A DNA stretch of 48,794 nt, from contig MU385808.1 of assembly GCA_022497155.1 (NCBI GenBank), forward strand, positions 1 to 48,794, read 5' to 3'. The notes below the pieces were generated by a model, which saw only the letters and a program-made list of their open reading frames with translations, had not been told where the DNA came from and did no database searches. Made by a program: the position numbers and the translations under genes. The stretch is from Whalleya microplaca (taxonomy: Eukaryota; Ascomycota; Sordariomycetes; Xylariales; Xylariaceae). Shown one piece after another: positions 34,275-44,693 of the stretch. The first letter of the stretch is position 1, and each line of letters opens with the position of its first letter.

Positions 34275-35018
34275 GATACCTAGTATCTAACCCTGCGATG
34301 TTGCAATGTCCTGAGTCCTGACGAAGCAGAAAGTTGTGATAGAGAGTAGAGAGTAGAGAAGAGGGAAAAGGTTGAGAGTATGCCACGAAGGTCCTCGGCA
34401 GAACAGACTACAGACTCCCGTCTTTCGTCAGAAATCTTATATGCTTTCACGTTGTGAAGTACTGTAGTTCATTGTCCAGTGTTCAGTGTCCAGGTCCATA
34501 TTATTATAAGCTTGACAGTGGCCGAATGACTCTTGAATGTGGACATGGATTGCGTTTGGTAAGACCAGCCTACCAATCGTACCTGGTACAAATCGCCCTA
34601 GGCAGGTGTCTACCTGCATATCTTCCATCGCAGCAAGCTCGGACCAGGTTGCTCTACGAATTGACACTCAGGTACGAACTGTACGGTTTAGGTACACATA
34701 TGCATGTACTGGGATAAATCCATATGTCAGCTAGATCTCCAGTGCCAGGCAGCTGCCAGGATCCCTAAGGCCCCACTTCAGCCCTTATCTAATCCCACAA
34801 TTGGGAAAAACGGGAAATCGGCTCTTAAACTTTTCGCAACGTTGAACTTCATCCCGCCAAGGAACATCTGGAACTCTTCGCTTCCTCTCTCACCACACCA
34901 ATCGCCTTCATCACTTTGCCGAAACGTATAAACCGTTCGAGTCGTGAAGGCATCTCTGTCCTCTCTACGTCAATCCGACCAATCACCAACAACAAACCCA
35001 TACACCACCACCGTCACG
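34275..35018. promoter_or_regulatory. Shared intergenic region between CUE3-like and RPS20
   Basis: 744 bp between divergent start codons. The RPS20 side (34870-35018) is strongly pyrimidine-rich (cttcctctctcaccacacc, accaccaccgtcacg), as is usual for fungal ribosomal-protein leaders. Small open frames here (34437-34931) lack coding features. Confidence 0.5.
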
Positions 35019-35432
35019 ATGTCTTACAACAAGGCCGACAAGGACTTTGGCGAGGCGCCCGTTCGTTCCCCCTCTATCTTATTGTATTTATGTATATATA
35101 CTAATAGGCTGCCTGTATAACAGAAGACGCACAAGATCCGCATCACCCTGACCTCGCGCAAGGTGACGGCGCTCGAGAAGGTGTGCACGGAGCTGCTGGA
35201 GCGCGCCAAGAGCAAGGACCTGCGCGTCAAGGGCCCCGTCCGCCTGCCCACCAAGACCCTCAAGGTCACCACGCGCAAGACCCCCTGCGGCGAGGGCTCC
35301 AAGACCTGGGACTGCTACGAGCTGCGCATCCACAAGCGCCTCATCGACCTCCAGGCCCCCACCGAGATCGTCAAGCAGATCATCGTCAACATCGAGGCCG
35401 GCGTCGAGGTCGAGGTCACCATTGCCGCATAG
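35019..35432 (+). CDS. RPS20: 40S ribosomal protein S20 (uS10)
   Basis: Two exons, 35019-35060 and 35124-35432, with a 63-bp intron (gttcgt...aacag). The protein is 116 residues, [14 protein letters not shown] joined to [14 protein letters not shown] and ending VEVEVTIAA. It is uS10, a core protein of the small-subunit head, conserved from bacteria (S10) to yeast Rps20. The hallmark [20 protein letters not shown] segment and the RIHKRLIDL helix are complete. Exon 2 uses strongly GC-biased third positions (ctc, aag, gtc, cgc), typical of highly expressed fungal genes. An early short-exon intron is common in fungal ribosomal-protein genes. Confidence 0.97.
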
Positions 35433-35874
35433 ACACGGACGGCGAGGATGGAGACGGGGAGTCGGGATTGCGGGACCGGGACCGGTCTATAGATGGCCGT
35501 GTTAGGTATTATCCCAGCCTTGTTTCTAGGATTAGGACTAGTTACGGGCAAGAAAGCAACACAGAGAGATCCGAAAGAATCCCCAGCTACTGAGTACAAT
35601 CCAAGCCTGATCCGTGATATGAAGTGTAGCTGTCCAATCTATACTTTCGTGATGCTACAATGTATTATGTGCCCAGTAGAAAAGCAAAAGTACCTAATGC
35701 TCCCTTATGAACGCCAGGGTATCTATCGTCTCAACTTATCTCTGAACCCAGCCATATTCATATCAATACACTGAAATGCAATGCTAAAATAACGCTGACA
35801 AGTCTTTGGTACTCCCCCATTCCCCCTTTCCCCTACCCGCAGACTAGCACCCCCCCATCACATCTCATCTCGTC
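35433..35874. other. Convergent intergenic region, no gene
   Basis: 442 bp between the stops of RPS20 (+) and the nucleoporin gene (-). It should hold both 3' UTRs. The 93-codon plus frame at 35493-35774 overlaps the RPS20 3' UTR and lacks coding character. Confidence 0.55.
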
Positions 35875-37815
35875 TCAGAAATCCCACACGCACTCCTGCC
35901 TCATAGGTGGGACCTCAGGCATATCGCCCTCGAACCTACCCGCCACCGCCGTAGCCTCGTAGACCCTCCTAACCCCGTCCCCGTACGCCGCGGCCTCGGG
36001 CTCCGTGTCCGGGTTATACGCGGGCGGGCCGCCGGGGAAGAAGATCTTGCGCCAGGTGCCGTCGGGATTGCGGACGCCCGGCGCGGGCACGGACGGTTCC
36101 TTGGCGTCCTGCGGGCGCTGGTCCAGGTACTTGTCGCCGGCCCTCCACTTGTACGCCACGGGCTGGCCCTTGAACGCCGTCAGCTGCCCGTTAGGCGTCT
36201 TGACGATGTAGCTCGCGGGCGCCGGGTGCGTCTTCGTGCTGCCGGGCGCGTACGGGCTGCCTCCTGCGTTGCTATTTGCCGCGCCGGGGGCTTGTGCTTG
36301 TGCTTGTGCCTGTGCTTGTTGGGGCTGCTGGGCTTGCGCGAACGGGTTGACGGGTGCTGCACCTCCGGCCGCGCCGAACCTGGTGGGTTGCTGGGCGCCG
36401 AATGCGTTGGTCGAGGTCGTGGCAAAGGGCGAGGAGGTAGCAGGCGGCTTGCCGAATGGGTTGCTGAGGGCTTGCGCAGGGGTAGGCGCCGAGGTGTCCA
36501 TGGCCTGGCCCCCTACCGCCGCCGGCTTGTTCGCGTTCGCGGTCTGGGCGAAGGGGTTGCTGGCTACTGCGGGCTGGGCGAACGGACTGGACGTCGCCGG
36601 AGCTGCTGCCTGCGCGAAGGGGCTGGAAGTCGCCGGGGCCGCGGGCTGGGAAAACGGGCTAGAGGTCGCCGGGGCTGCTGCCTGCGCGAATGGACTGGAG
36701 GTTGCGGGGGCCGCCGCCGAGGGGGCGCCGAAGGGGTTCGGTCGCTGGCCTAGTGCTGACGGTTGTCCAAAGGCGTTTTGCGTACCGCCGCCTGCTTGCG
36801 CAAAGGGAGACGACCCCGACGACGCTGCGGCGCTGAAGGGATTCGGCTTCTGCCCTAGCGTGGACGGCTGGCCGAAGGCTGGGGCGCTGGCACCCACTTG
36901 TGAGGGCTGGCCGAAGGCGGGAGCGGCAGACGCGCCCATGGCCGATGGCTGACCGAATGCTGAAGGTTGTGGGGCGCCGAAGGGGCTGGGCTTCTGGCCT
37001 ATCGCAGACGGCTGGCCGAACGAGGGCGTGCCGCCGCCGAAGGGGTTTGCCTTGGGCGGCGAGGAGAACGGGCTCTGGTTGGTGCTGGAGTTCGAGGAGA
37101 GGGGATTCGCAGGAAAGCCGGAGACATTGTCCCTCGCAAAGATTCCGGTCGTGCCGGCTTCTCCTGTGTTCTGTTTGCATATGTCGATTCGGTTGGGGTG
37201 GTTGTTCTCGCTCGCCAGGACGAATTGCACTGCGCCATCGAGGTTGTTTAGGGTGGTCTGGATCTGCTGCTCGGCTTGCTGGTAGAGGCCGGTTACTTCT
37301 GCCATCTAACACCGTAATTGTCAGTAACCTGTGGTCGTAGATAGAGAGGAGTGTTTGCTTACACCTTGCTGCTGATTCGCAGATCCCCTGATGTGCATCA
37401 TGACCTCCTCGAGACTCTGTTCCCTCGGGTATCCGCCGAATAGCTGCTCGGGAGCATCTTTCCCGGGGCCATAACAAGACAGGATCCATGTCGGCCGCTC
37501 GTTCGCTAGGTCGGTCCTTATACTGTCCTTCGTAACCTTGTATGGCGTTTCTTGGGACCTGTTGCCTCCTCCTCCTCCTCCGCCGCCGCTGCCGCCGCCA
37601 CCTCCAGAGCTCAAGGGACCAAACCGGTTCGCATTAGAGCTGTTAGCTCCGAAAGGATTGGAATTGGCGCCCGGATGTTCGAATCGGCAGTTGGCTACGC
37701 GATGTAAGTGATTAGAATAAATACGATTCATCAAGGGAAGACAAGGGTTGTTTCAATCATACATACCGCCATTTCGACAGTTGCCTTGCTGCCAGAATTT
37801 GCACGGGGGCGCCAT
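35875..37815 (-). CDS. NUP42: CCCH zinc-finger FG nucleoporin, Nup42/Amo1-like
   Basis: Three exons on the minus strand: 37815-37767, 37694-37363 and 37305-35875; introns 72 and 57 bp (gtatgt...gtag, gtaagc...ttag). About 603 residues. Residues 5-23 form a CCCH finger (C5-x7-C13-x5-C19-x3-H23), then a Gly-rich linker, a conserved helical block (ETPYKVTKDSIRTDL, RPTWILSCYGPGKD, YPREQSLEEVM) and a coiled segment (AEVTGLYQQAEQQIQ), then a long FG region with FGQPSA, NPFGAP and SPFAQ repeats. The C-terminal block (KFFPGG-like IFFPGGPP, then VRRVYEATAVAG) closes it. This layout matches fungal Nup42/Rip1 and S. pombe Amo1, which sit at the cytoplasmic face of the nuclear pore and help Dbp5/Gle1-dependent mRNA export. 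Start and splice sites are phase-consistent. Confidence 0.88.
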
Positions 37816-38582
37816 TGCACTGGCGTGACGCGATGTGTAGTTGAATATGTGTACTGTGTAATGGTGAAGATATGAAAAGAAGGTCGACAGCCTCTTTCAG
37901 CCTTGCAGATGCCGCAATTCCAAGACCCCGACGGTCGGGAGGTACGTACCCTGGTACTCAGTGGGGCAGCAACAAGTGTAAACTGTACAGTATTAGTGTA
38001 CAGTTTATCGGTTGATGTGATCTAATCCACACTGTACAGTAGAACAGTCTAGTGCATGGCTTCAACATCTGATATGGCAGTTTGGTAAATGTGAGTTTCT
38101 AGGTTAGTAAATATAGTTCTAAGATTTTCTACCTATGTACTTAATAATGTGATTTAAAAAGGCCTTGGAAGGTATATGCAGTATTGTTACAGCTTACATA
38201 TTGTAGGTACAACCTTTCATACTCCTTTAAAAACTTACCCAAGTATGTATTCGGGAGAAATACACACTATCAGATTATCCACCCAATGGCAAAGCTTACT
38301 ATCGAAATATACAATATTATATATTTCGTATAAATAATTACCTACCTGTTAAGAAAGGTATGTATATGAATTACCGAGATAGTCTCTAAAGAGATGTCTC
38401 ATCTATTATGCACTTATCACAACCACAATAGGCCTAGTGAGATGGTCTCAGATGCAAACTTGAGTGGCATTTACTTTATTTTTTGTTCTTCTCATGGACA
38501 TGTATCAAGACATACCTAATTTCTGATCATCATGAGGCTCTAGGTATGAGGACATGTTTGAACCACCAGGTCAACATCTCCT
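37816..38582. other. Intergenic region, contains a palindrome, no gene
   Basis: 767 bp between the nucleoporin start and the 3' end of the GH5 gene. AT-rich, no coding frame. Holds the inverted repeat at 37980-38006 and a second smaller one, cgaaatata (38303-38311) / tatatttcg (38320-38328). Confidence 0.55.
37980..38006. promoter_or_regulatory. Palindromic element aaactgtaca / tgtacagttt
   Basis: Perfect 10-bp inverted repeat (37980-37989 and 37997-38006) with a 7-base spacer, about 165 bp upstream of the nucleoporin start. A related cactgtacagt follows at about 38031. It could be a dimeric transcription-factor site; this is inference from symmetry only. Confidence 0.3.
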
Positions 38583-39890
38583 TTACCCCTGAGCCGTGTT
38601 CTTCACGAACGGCTTCAACCCGCCCTCAACATACTGCGGCGACCTCCAATCCGACCAATCGTGAGTCAGCAGGCCCCAAGTCTCCTCGAAATCCTGCGTG
38701 CCCGACCGGATATAATAGCTGCCACTGACTACCCAGATGAACCACCCGGCCTTCTCCTCCGCGAGGTACTCGGCGATGCAGCTGGCGTACGGGCGCTGCC
38801 ACTCGGTCGCCGTCTGCTGGAAACCGAACTCGGTCAGCACGACGGGGAAGACGTTGACGGTCTTGGCGTCGTCAGCGTGCAGCGCCTGGTAGCCGTTCTG
38901 GTACAGCGAGCTGCGCAGGCTGGAGCAGCTCGCCACGTCGTTCTGGTACGTGTGGATTTCGAGCACCAGCTTGTCCGCGTAGCCCGGGAAGTCCGCCGTG
39001 CTGAACTTGCCGCTGCCGGGCGTCAGCGCCGTACCCTGCACCACCGGCGTGATGTACGTGTCGAAGTCGAGCCCCGACAGGAAGATCAGCAGGCCCGCGT
39101 TCGCCCCGTTGATCGCGCTCGTGCCCTTCTTGATGTTCGTGTACCAATCCTGCCAGTTGTAGGACTTGTCCCGCAGCGTCGCGTTGCTGTCCGGCTTGCG
39201 CAGCTCGTTGCGCAGCGACATCGACGCCAGCGCCGTCCAGCTCTTGCCGTGGTTCGCCATGTACGTGAGGCCTCGGACCCAGTTGTCGACGTTGTAATCT
39301 CTGTCTCCGAACCAGGAGTTGCCGTCCGTTGTCGAGCAGCACCACGCCGCTTTCGACATGTGGTTGTCCAAGTGGACGTAGATGTTCTGCTTCGCGCACT
39401 CGGCTGCCACGGCGTCGAATACTTGAAGCCGAGTGGTGCTGTCGTCAAACGAAGGGTTCTTCGCGAGAAACTGGTTATACACTTTAGTGCCATTTGATTG
39501 GCCGAGGGCCTTGATGAACGAGTCCTTCACTGTGGTATCCTTGCCATTGTTGGCGTAGATGTCGTCGATCAGCTGGATGGCGTAAGTCAGGCGGATAGAA
39601 TTCATGCCCAGACTCTTGATCTTGGAAACAACGGTCTCGATGGACTGATATCCCAGCCCGTCGGGGATCATAACTTCACCATGCCCTGGCCAATTAGTAC
39701 CAGCGTATACGATAGTGTCGCCTCGCGCATTCTTGATGTCGCGTCCAGACGTGACCAACGGGCCATACGGCCAACTCGCCTGGCGATCATCAACAGCATT
39801 CACTGGGGACGCCCAAGAGCCAGAGAGAAATAGACTGCTGCCCAAGGCAAGCAAGGGGACAAGCGAGGAACGCAGCGACAGGTTCACCAT
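38583..39890 (-). CDS. Secreted GH5 glycoside hydrolase (cellulase family)
   Basis: 435-residue intronless protein. Residues 1-27 form a signal peptide ending near SGSWASP. GH5 signatures are visible in order: Arg100 in NSIRLTYA, His177 in HLDNHMSK, the acid/base Glu229 in LRNELR (family core Asn-Glu), His313/Tyr315 in EIHTYQ, the nucleophile Glu354 in VLTEFGF and Trp386 in GWFIWVVSGSYY. GH5 enzymes hydrolyse beta-linked plant polysaccharides by a retaining double displacement; the exact substrate of this subfamily cannot be read from the sequence. No cellulose-binding module is present. Two adjacent cysteines (184-185) are unusual but in a loop. The usual Pro after the catalytic Glu is replaced by Leu, as in some fungal subfamilies. 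Confidence 0.92.
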   Translation of the reverse strand: MVNLSLRSSLVPLLALGSSLFLSGSWASPVNAVDDRQASWPYGPLVTSGRDIKNARGDTIVYAGTNWPGHGEVMIPDGLGYQSIETVVSKIKSLGMNSIRLTYAIQLIDDIYANNGKDTTVKDSFIKALGQSNGTKVYNQFLAKNPSFDDSTTRLQVFDAVAAECAKQNIYVHLDNHMSKAAWCCSTTDGNSWFGDRDYNVDNWVRGLTYMANHGKSWTALASMSLRNELRKPDSNATLRDKSYNWQDWYTNIKKGTSAINGANAGLLIFLSGLDFDTYITPVVQGTALTPGSGKFSTADFPGYADKLVLEIHTYQNDVASCSSLRSSLYQNGYQALHADDAKTVNVFPVVLTEFGFQQTATEWQRPYASCIAEYLAEEKAGWFIWVVSGSYYIRSGTQDFEETWGLLTHDWSDWRSPQYVEGGLKPFVKNTAQG

Positions 39891-40944
39891 TTTGACAGAT
39901 CATGGACTAGTTGCCCTAGTGGAGGAGACATATCACTAGCTGCAAGGTACCATCTCGCGTGGGAGAAGGAAGATTATATGCAGATCTCCAAGAGGAAATG
40001 CATAGCAGATTACCTCCGTGCAGAACGCTCACCCTTTCGTCTTTGGGTAGCATCCAAGAATATTGCTCGGGGAGCTCGAGAGCAACCTCGTGAAATTGGA
40101 GTAGCACTACTCCGTACAAAGCCAAGCTTAAGGCTTAGCGGTTAGTGAAAATATTGGCCCGAGCGACCGAGCATTTATTACCACCTCTCAGAAGTCCCTC
40201 GGTGGAGTCTCAGCTCATGACAACCCCGGCGGATCTCCAAAAATTACACGCCAGGTCTGATTGTTCATCTCATGAGATGACGTCCGGCAGGTCTGAATAC
40301 GAAAAGTTGGAGAGTGTGGGGATGGTGAGAACCACGCCAAGTCGGGCGGTGGCTGGCGTGGCAGCCAAGAATTATCGCCGTATGTTCGCCGTATTTCCCC
40401 CGCATTCATCCACATTGCCGATATATCATATCCACTGCCCTCACTCGCTAGTCTCATCTGGACTCGACCCGTTGACTCTAGGCTGTCTGGCTATTTACGG
40501 CCAGCGCTGGTGCCAGCCACCTTCGATCAGGCCGCTGAGTCTAACCTTATTCCCCGCGGAGGGAAAGTTAATCGTCAATATCCTCGATGAGTGGTGCGCA
40601 AGAAACACAGAAGCACGTTAAAATACCACAAAACTAGGCATCCCGGGTTGCATCGGGGCCCTATGTAACAGGCCACATCCAAGAAACCTGTACGCATTGT
40701 GTTCCTGGTGGAGAAGATCCTTGATATACATGCGTATCTTATACGGATCAGGCGACCTCGATATTGAATCCACAGCAACGGGTCAAGCTGATCATGAGTC
40801 CTACCCGCGGTCCGCAACGGCCCGAGCTACGTACCTTACATTCATTCATACAAGCCATACAAGCCTGCAGCCCGATCATCATCATATCCTTGCAGTGCTA
40901 CAGAACGTCCTACAAAACATGACCTACATGAGTTCACGTGTAGA
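39891..40944. promoter_or_regulatory. Upstream region of the GH5 gene, no other gene
   Basis: 1054 bp between the P450 3' end and the GH5 start, both on the minus strand. A minus-strand TATA-like ataatc box lies at about 39973-39978, some 85 bp before the GH5 ATG. GC-rich words such as ccccgc (40396-40403, 40552-40557) resemble carbon-catabolite repressor sites but are too short to be decisive. The 158-codon plus frame at 40145-40621 begins without good context and has no family features. Confidence 0.4.
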
Positions 40945-42841
40945 TCAGGTACGTTTCCTAAACTCTACCATCGGTCCGTTCTTCAAGCTCGTAAACTGGT
41001 CGATCAGCTGGAACTCGTCCACGCGCTGCCGGCCCCATTCCAGATCGGGACTTCCCTCCGATGGATCAGATCCGGTCGACTTGCGCAGGTCGTACAAGTA
41101 TAACAGCCGCGCCAACGTGATCGACATTTCAATGTAAGCAAGGCTCTTCCCGATGCATCCTCGGGGCCCGATCGAGAACGGGCAGAACGCACTCTGTGCC
41201 AACGCCACGTCCTGGTCCGTCACGACGCCTCCTCCGTAGCCGCTGAAGGTCTTGCGCGAGCCCGTCATCCAGCGCTCCGGGATATAGGAGAATGGCTGAG
41301 GATAGTACTCTGCGTTGTGGTGAATGGTGTAGTGGGGAGTGCCCACGACAATGCCCTCGGGAATGAACTCGCCATCGATTGTGATGCCGCCTGCCAGCAC
41401 TTCACGGGGCAGAATACCGCCTACGGAGGGAGACAAGCGCATAGCCTCGTCGATGCATGCACGGAGGTACACGCACGCGTTTAGTGTTGTGCCTTGGTGG
41501 ATTTCTTCTACGTCGCTGAACGTCGTCCGCACCTCTTCGCTTGCCTTTTGTAGCGCCATCGGGTTGCGAACGAGATAGAACAATGTTGCGGCCATAGCAG
41601 TCGAGGTCGTGTCGGAGCCGGCAATAATCCTATATCATTGTCAGCCGAATTGTTCACATTGCCAATGGCTGAATACTGACAGCAGATTCGATTCTCCCCA
41701 TAGCTCCGGGGTCGCGAATCCCAACCCAGTCTCGGGATCCCGCGCCTTAAGCAGGTGGTAGAAGAAGTCCCGTCGGTCTGTATCGTCACCAAGTTTAGTG
41801 CGCTCTAACAACTGCGCCTTGCTGTACTTCATGTACTTCTCGCGACCCGTCGCGATCTTGTGGAACAGGACTTTGTCGAGATGGAGCTTGCCGACGAGGG
41901 GCATAGTTCCGCACTGCCACCATTAGCAAGCCGCCCAATCCCTCTATACCCACTAACACATCATATCCAGCCCAGGTAATGGAACAGATACTTACAATCA
42001 GATGCCGCGTAGTCGCCATCGACACCAGATCCAATGCATATCGATTGTCCTCGCTCTCGAGCATACGGAAGGCCTTTCCGAAACACAAATCGCCCAGGAT
42101 GTCCATGGCCAGGTAGTTGCACCAATCGGCCATATTCCTTGGCACCGTCCACCCCTTGCGCTCGTCCTCCCCGCCGACGCCGACGTGGGAGCCGACCTGC
42201 TCGCAGAACGTGCGCACGTTGGCCAACACGTACCGCTCCATCTGGCGGACGGCGGCGTCGGCGAACGCCTGGCTCAGCACGCGGCGCTTGCGCGCGTGCA
42301 GGGCCTTGTCGCGCGTGTTGTGCGTGTTCGACGCCGGGTGCACGAACGCGTCGTAGAAGGCCGCCTTGCGCACGTTGCTCCGGAATCCGTAGATGTCCCG
42401 CAGTGCCGTCGCGGAGTTTATGGAGAGGCTGTTGGGGCCGAAGCGCACGCTTTTGCCTGTGTAGTGAGAAAGGTAAGTAGGTACGTTATGGACTAGGCAA
42501 GGTGGATAGTGAATGTCTCCTTAGCTCCTTGCTTATGAGTTAGAGGGGCAAAATACCGTATCGCTCGTGCATCCGCCAGAACTCGAGGTGCCGGTCCCCT
42601 TTCCAGGCGTGGTAGAGCTGGTATGCATCTGTGACCTTTGCTAGAAAGGGCCCAGGATATTTTGCTAGGGGGTGAAAGAAGAGGCGGTAGACAACGAGAC
42701 CGGCGAGCTGGGAGATAAGCAGTCAGCCTCAGACTTAAATTGTGATGTCAGATCGTATAATTGACCCAACGGTTTACGCACATAGAACAGCACCAACGCA
42801 GCTGCGCCGCACAGGAGGTGTGATGCATCAAGGGCTATCAT
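40945..42841 (-). CDS. Cytochrome P450 monooxygenase (fungal, microsomal)
   Basis: Five exons on the minus strand: 42841-42782, 42707-42557, 42456-41996, 41913-41681 and 41629-40945; introns 74, 100, 82 and 51 bp, all GT/AG with phases that fit, giving 529 residues. The N terminus is a membrane anchor ([19 protein letters not shown]) followed by the hinge HPLAKYPGP. Other marks: the early [12 protein letters not shown] strand, I-helix AGSDTTS (about 305-311), K-helix EAMR (363-366), PERW, and the haem loop [10 protein letters not shown] with the thiolate Cys near 460. It belongs to the large fungal group that includes pisatin demethylase and isotrichodermin hydroxylase relatives. The substrate is unknown and no backbone enzyme of a secondary-metabolite cluster lies in the window. 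Confidence 0.94.
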
Positions 42842-44693
42842 GATGTTCTTCGTTGGTCCTGCCTAGATACGTCTAGCCTGCGGGAGAGGTCATGAAGTGT
42901 TATATGTTCTACGAACCGTGCCTTGTAAGATGTTACAGTAGCACATAGTAACAGCAACATCAGTGGAAATAGAGTTCATCACACCCTTATTAAGTTGGCT
43001 TACGCTTCGTCTTTTCGGCTTACCACGGCTCTTACTCAAACTATCGATAACGCAACTCGGCTCGCCCCAGGTAAGGGGAAACCCGACATTGACTTGCCCA
43101 ATCGGGAAGACACAGATGGTGCGGCTACCAACGGAGTACGGAATACTTTCGTTGAGCAGTTCCGCCTCAAGAGCACCGCAATTGAAGGTTTTCTAAAATA
43201 CTGGTACTACGGGAACCTGTCACGAGGGGCGTATTAGTGAGCACCCACTTAGAAGGCCGATACCTACTTAGCTGATATGCCGACCAAGGCCGCATAATGT
43301 TATTACATGTAATGACAGTTTCCCCGACCCAGAATAACGAGGTAAAGGTAGGCGGTCAGCCGCAGATAGGATTAGGTTGTCGATCATCGAATATATTCAT
43401 CAATGATTATTGTCTCTCCTAACTGTACAAGTCAGTCACATACAATATTATTAATACATACCTACCGGCGTCAATGCACACCCCGTAACTAACGGCTCCT
43501 ACCCCACGTTGTATGTACGCCAGTGCCGTATCAACCCCAACTCTCCGCAAATCGCTACAGTATGTATCATCTGAATTCCTAAACACATCCATCTTGCTTG
43601 TTAGCCTTGAATGTTGTTATGGAATTCCTGTCCAAAACTTCCAACTACGAGTCTTCCTTACGAGAGCCGATGGCAACACCTAAAAAATGCAATATAGATT
43701 AAAAGTTAGCCTTATAATATATTGTTGTCTAGAAAATGGACAGCGTGAGCCTAACATAATCACAATGTCTGTGACTTTTGTTGTTGTCTTATCGGAGGTC
43801 TTATACAGCACATATAATCTTTCCATGCACACCTGTAGTTGATTGATTGATTTACAGTTATAACTTTTAGCGCACACATTTTACTAACTAATTGGTCGAT
43901 TACTTGTAGGCTATCGACATGAATATTATATTAATTGGGCTATAAGAATTGAGGATAACAGCTATAGCACCCTAAAAATAAATTCGGGAGATGGCAGTTA
44001 CTTATAGTACTCATGAGCACTAGCCATATTGTATTTAAATTAATGCCCGATTTACTACCCGTATATCACTTCCAACACTTCGTTAGGAAATGGAGGAGTA
44101 TATATAACTACCATAGAACATATAAGACGGTATTACTATCAGTGTAACCGCGGCGTGGCTCTTTCGATAACCAGCCTAGGTCGAATTAGGTTGTAGGATT
44201 GGCAGTGATTTCTTTAGGTAGGCTGATATCACTTTATCCCGAATGCTTTTACTACATCAAGTCTCCCAAGTTCCTAAATGTCGACCTTGTAGCTGTAAGG
44301 CTACATCCTCCATATGGGTTTTTTACCTCATTTTATGCCTTAGCGTAAGTTTGTTTACAGAGCTCTTTTATAAACGAAAGTATCCCCTCCCCCCTCAATA
44401 GCTTGGCTAACGAGGCGTTGACACCAAGCCACTGCCCCTAAGACTCTTAACACAGCCGTTAGGCAAACAATTGGGCATCTTACAATTCTGCCTTACAGGT
44501 TTCCTATGTAACCACACCATAATTTAGACTGTTTAGGCTGTTTAAATGTTAGCCAGCTCCCTCTCTTTGATCTGAGCCATCTTCCCCTTTCCCTTTCATT
44601 CTGCTATCCAAATCATTGAAACACCACGTTCCATTCACGCACTATAATATCATATTTACCATGTCTTGATATTAGGTTGAACATTTGCGAATA
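42842..44693. other. Intergenic region, no gene recognised
   Basis: 1.85 kb, AT-leaning in the middle (43680-44130). Overlapping plus frames at 42963-43237 (77-80 codons) have a plausible hydrophilic composition in one frame but no recognisable motif; they may be a relic. The 500 bp before 44694 are pyrimidine-rich near the end (ctccctctctttgatctg, cccctttccctttc) and probably contain the promoter of the next gene. Confidence 0.5.

Noticed and set aside
36226..36952. Long plus-strand frames (175-238 codons) opposite the nucleoporin gene
   Set aside because: Ala/Gly/Arg/Trp-rich mirror of the FG repeats; no independent motif.
38661..39497. 278-codon plus frame opposite the GH5 gene
   Set aside because: Arg/Val/Leu-rich antisense of a GC-biased coding sequence; GH5 catalytic residues are on the minus strand.
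40145..40621. 158-codon plus frame between P450 and GH5
   Set aside because: No ATG in good context at its start, no motif, and it occupies the GH5 promoter region; probably chance.
42002..42496. Plus frames of 148-164 codons opposite the P450
   Set aside because: Antisense shadow; the minus strand gives the P450 with correct splice phases.
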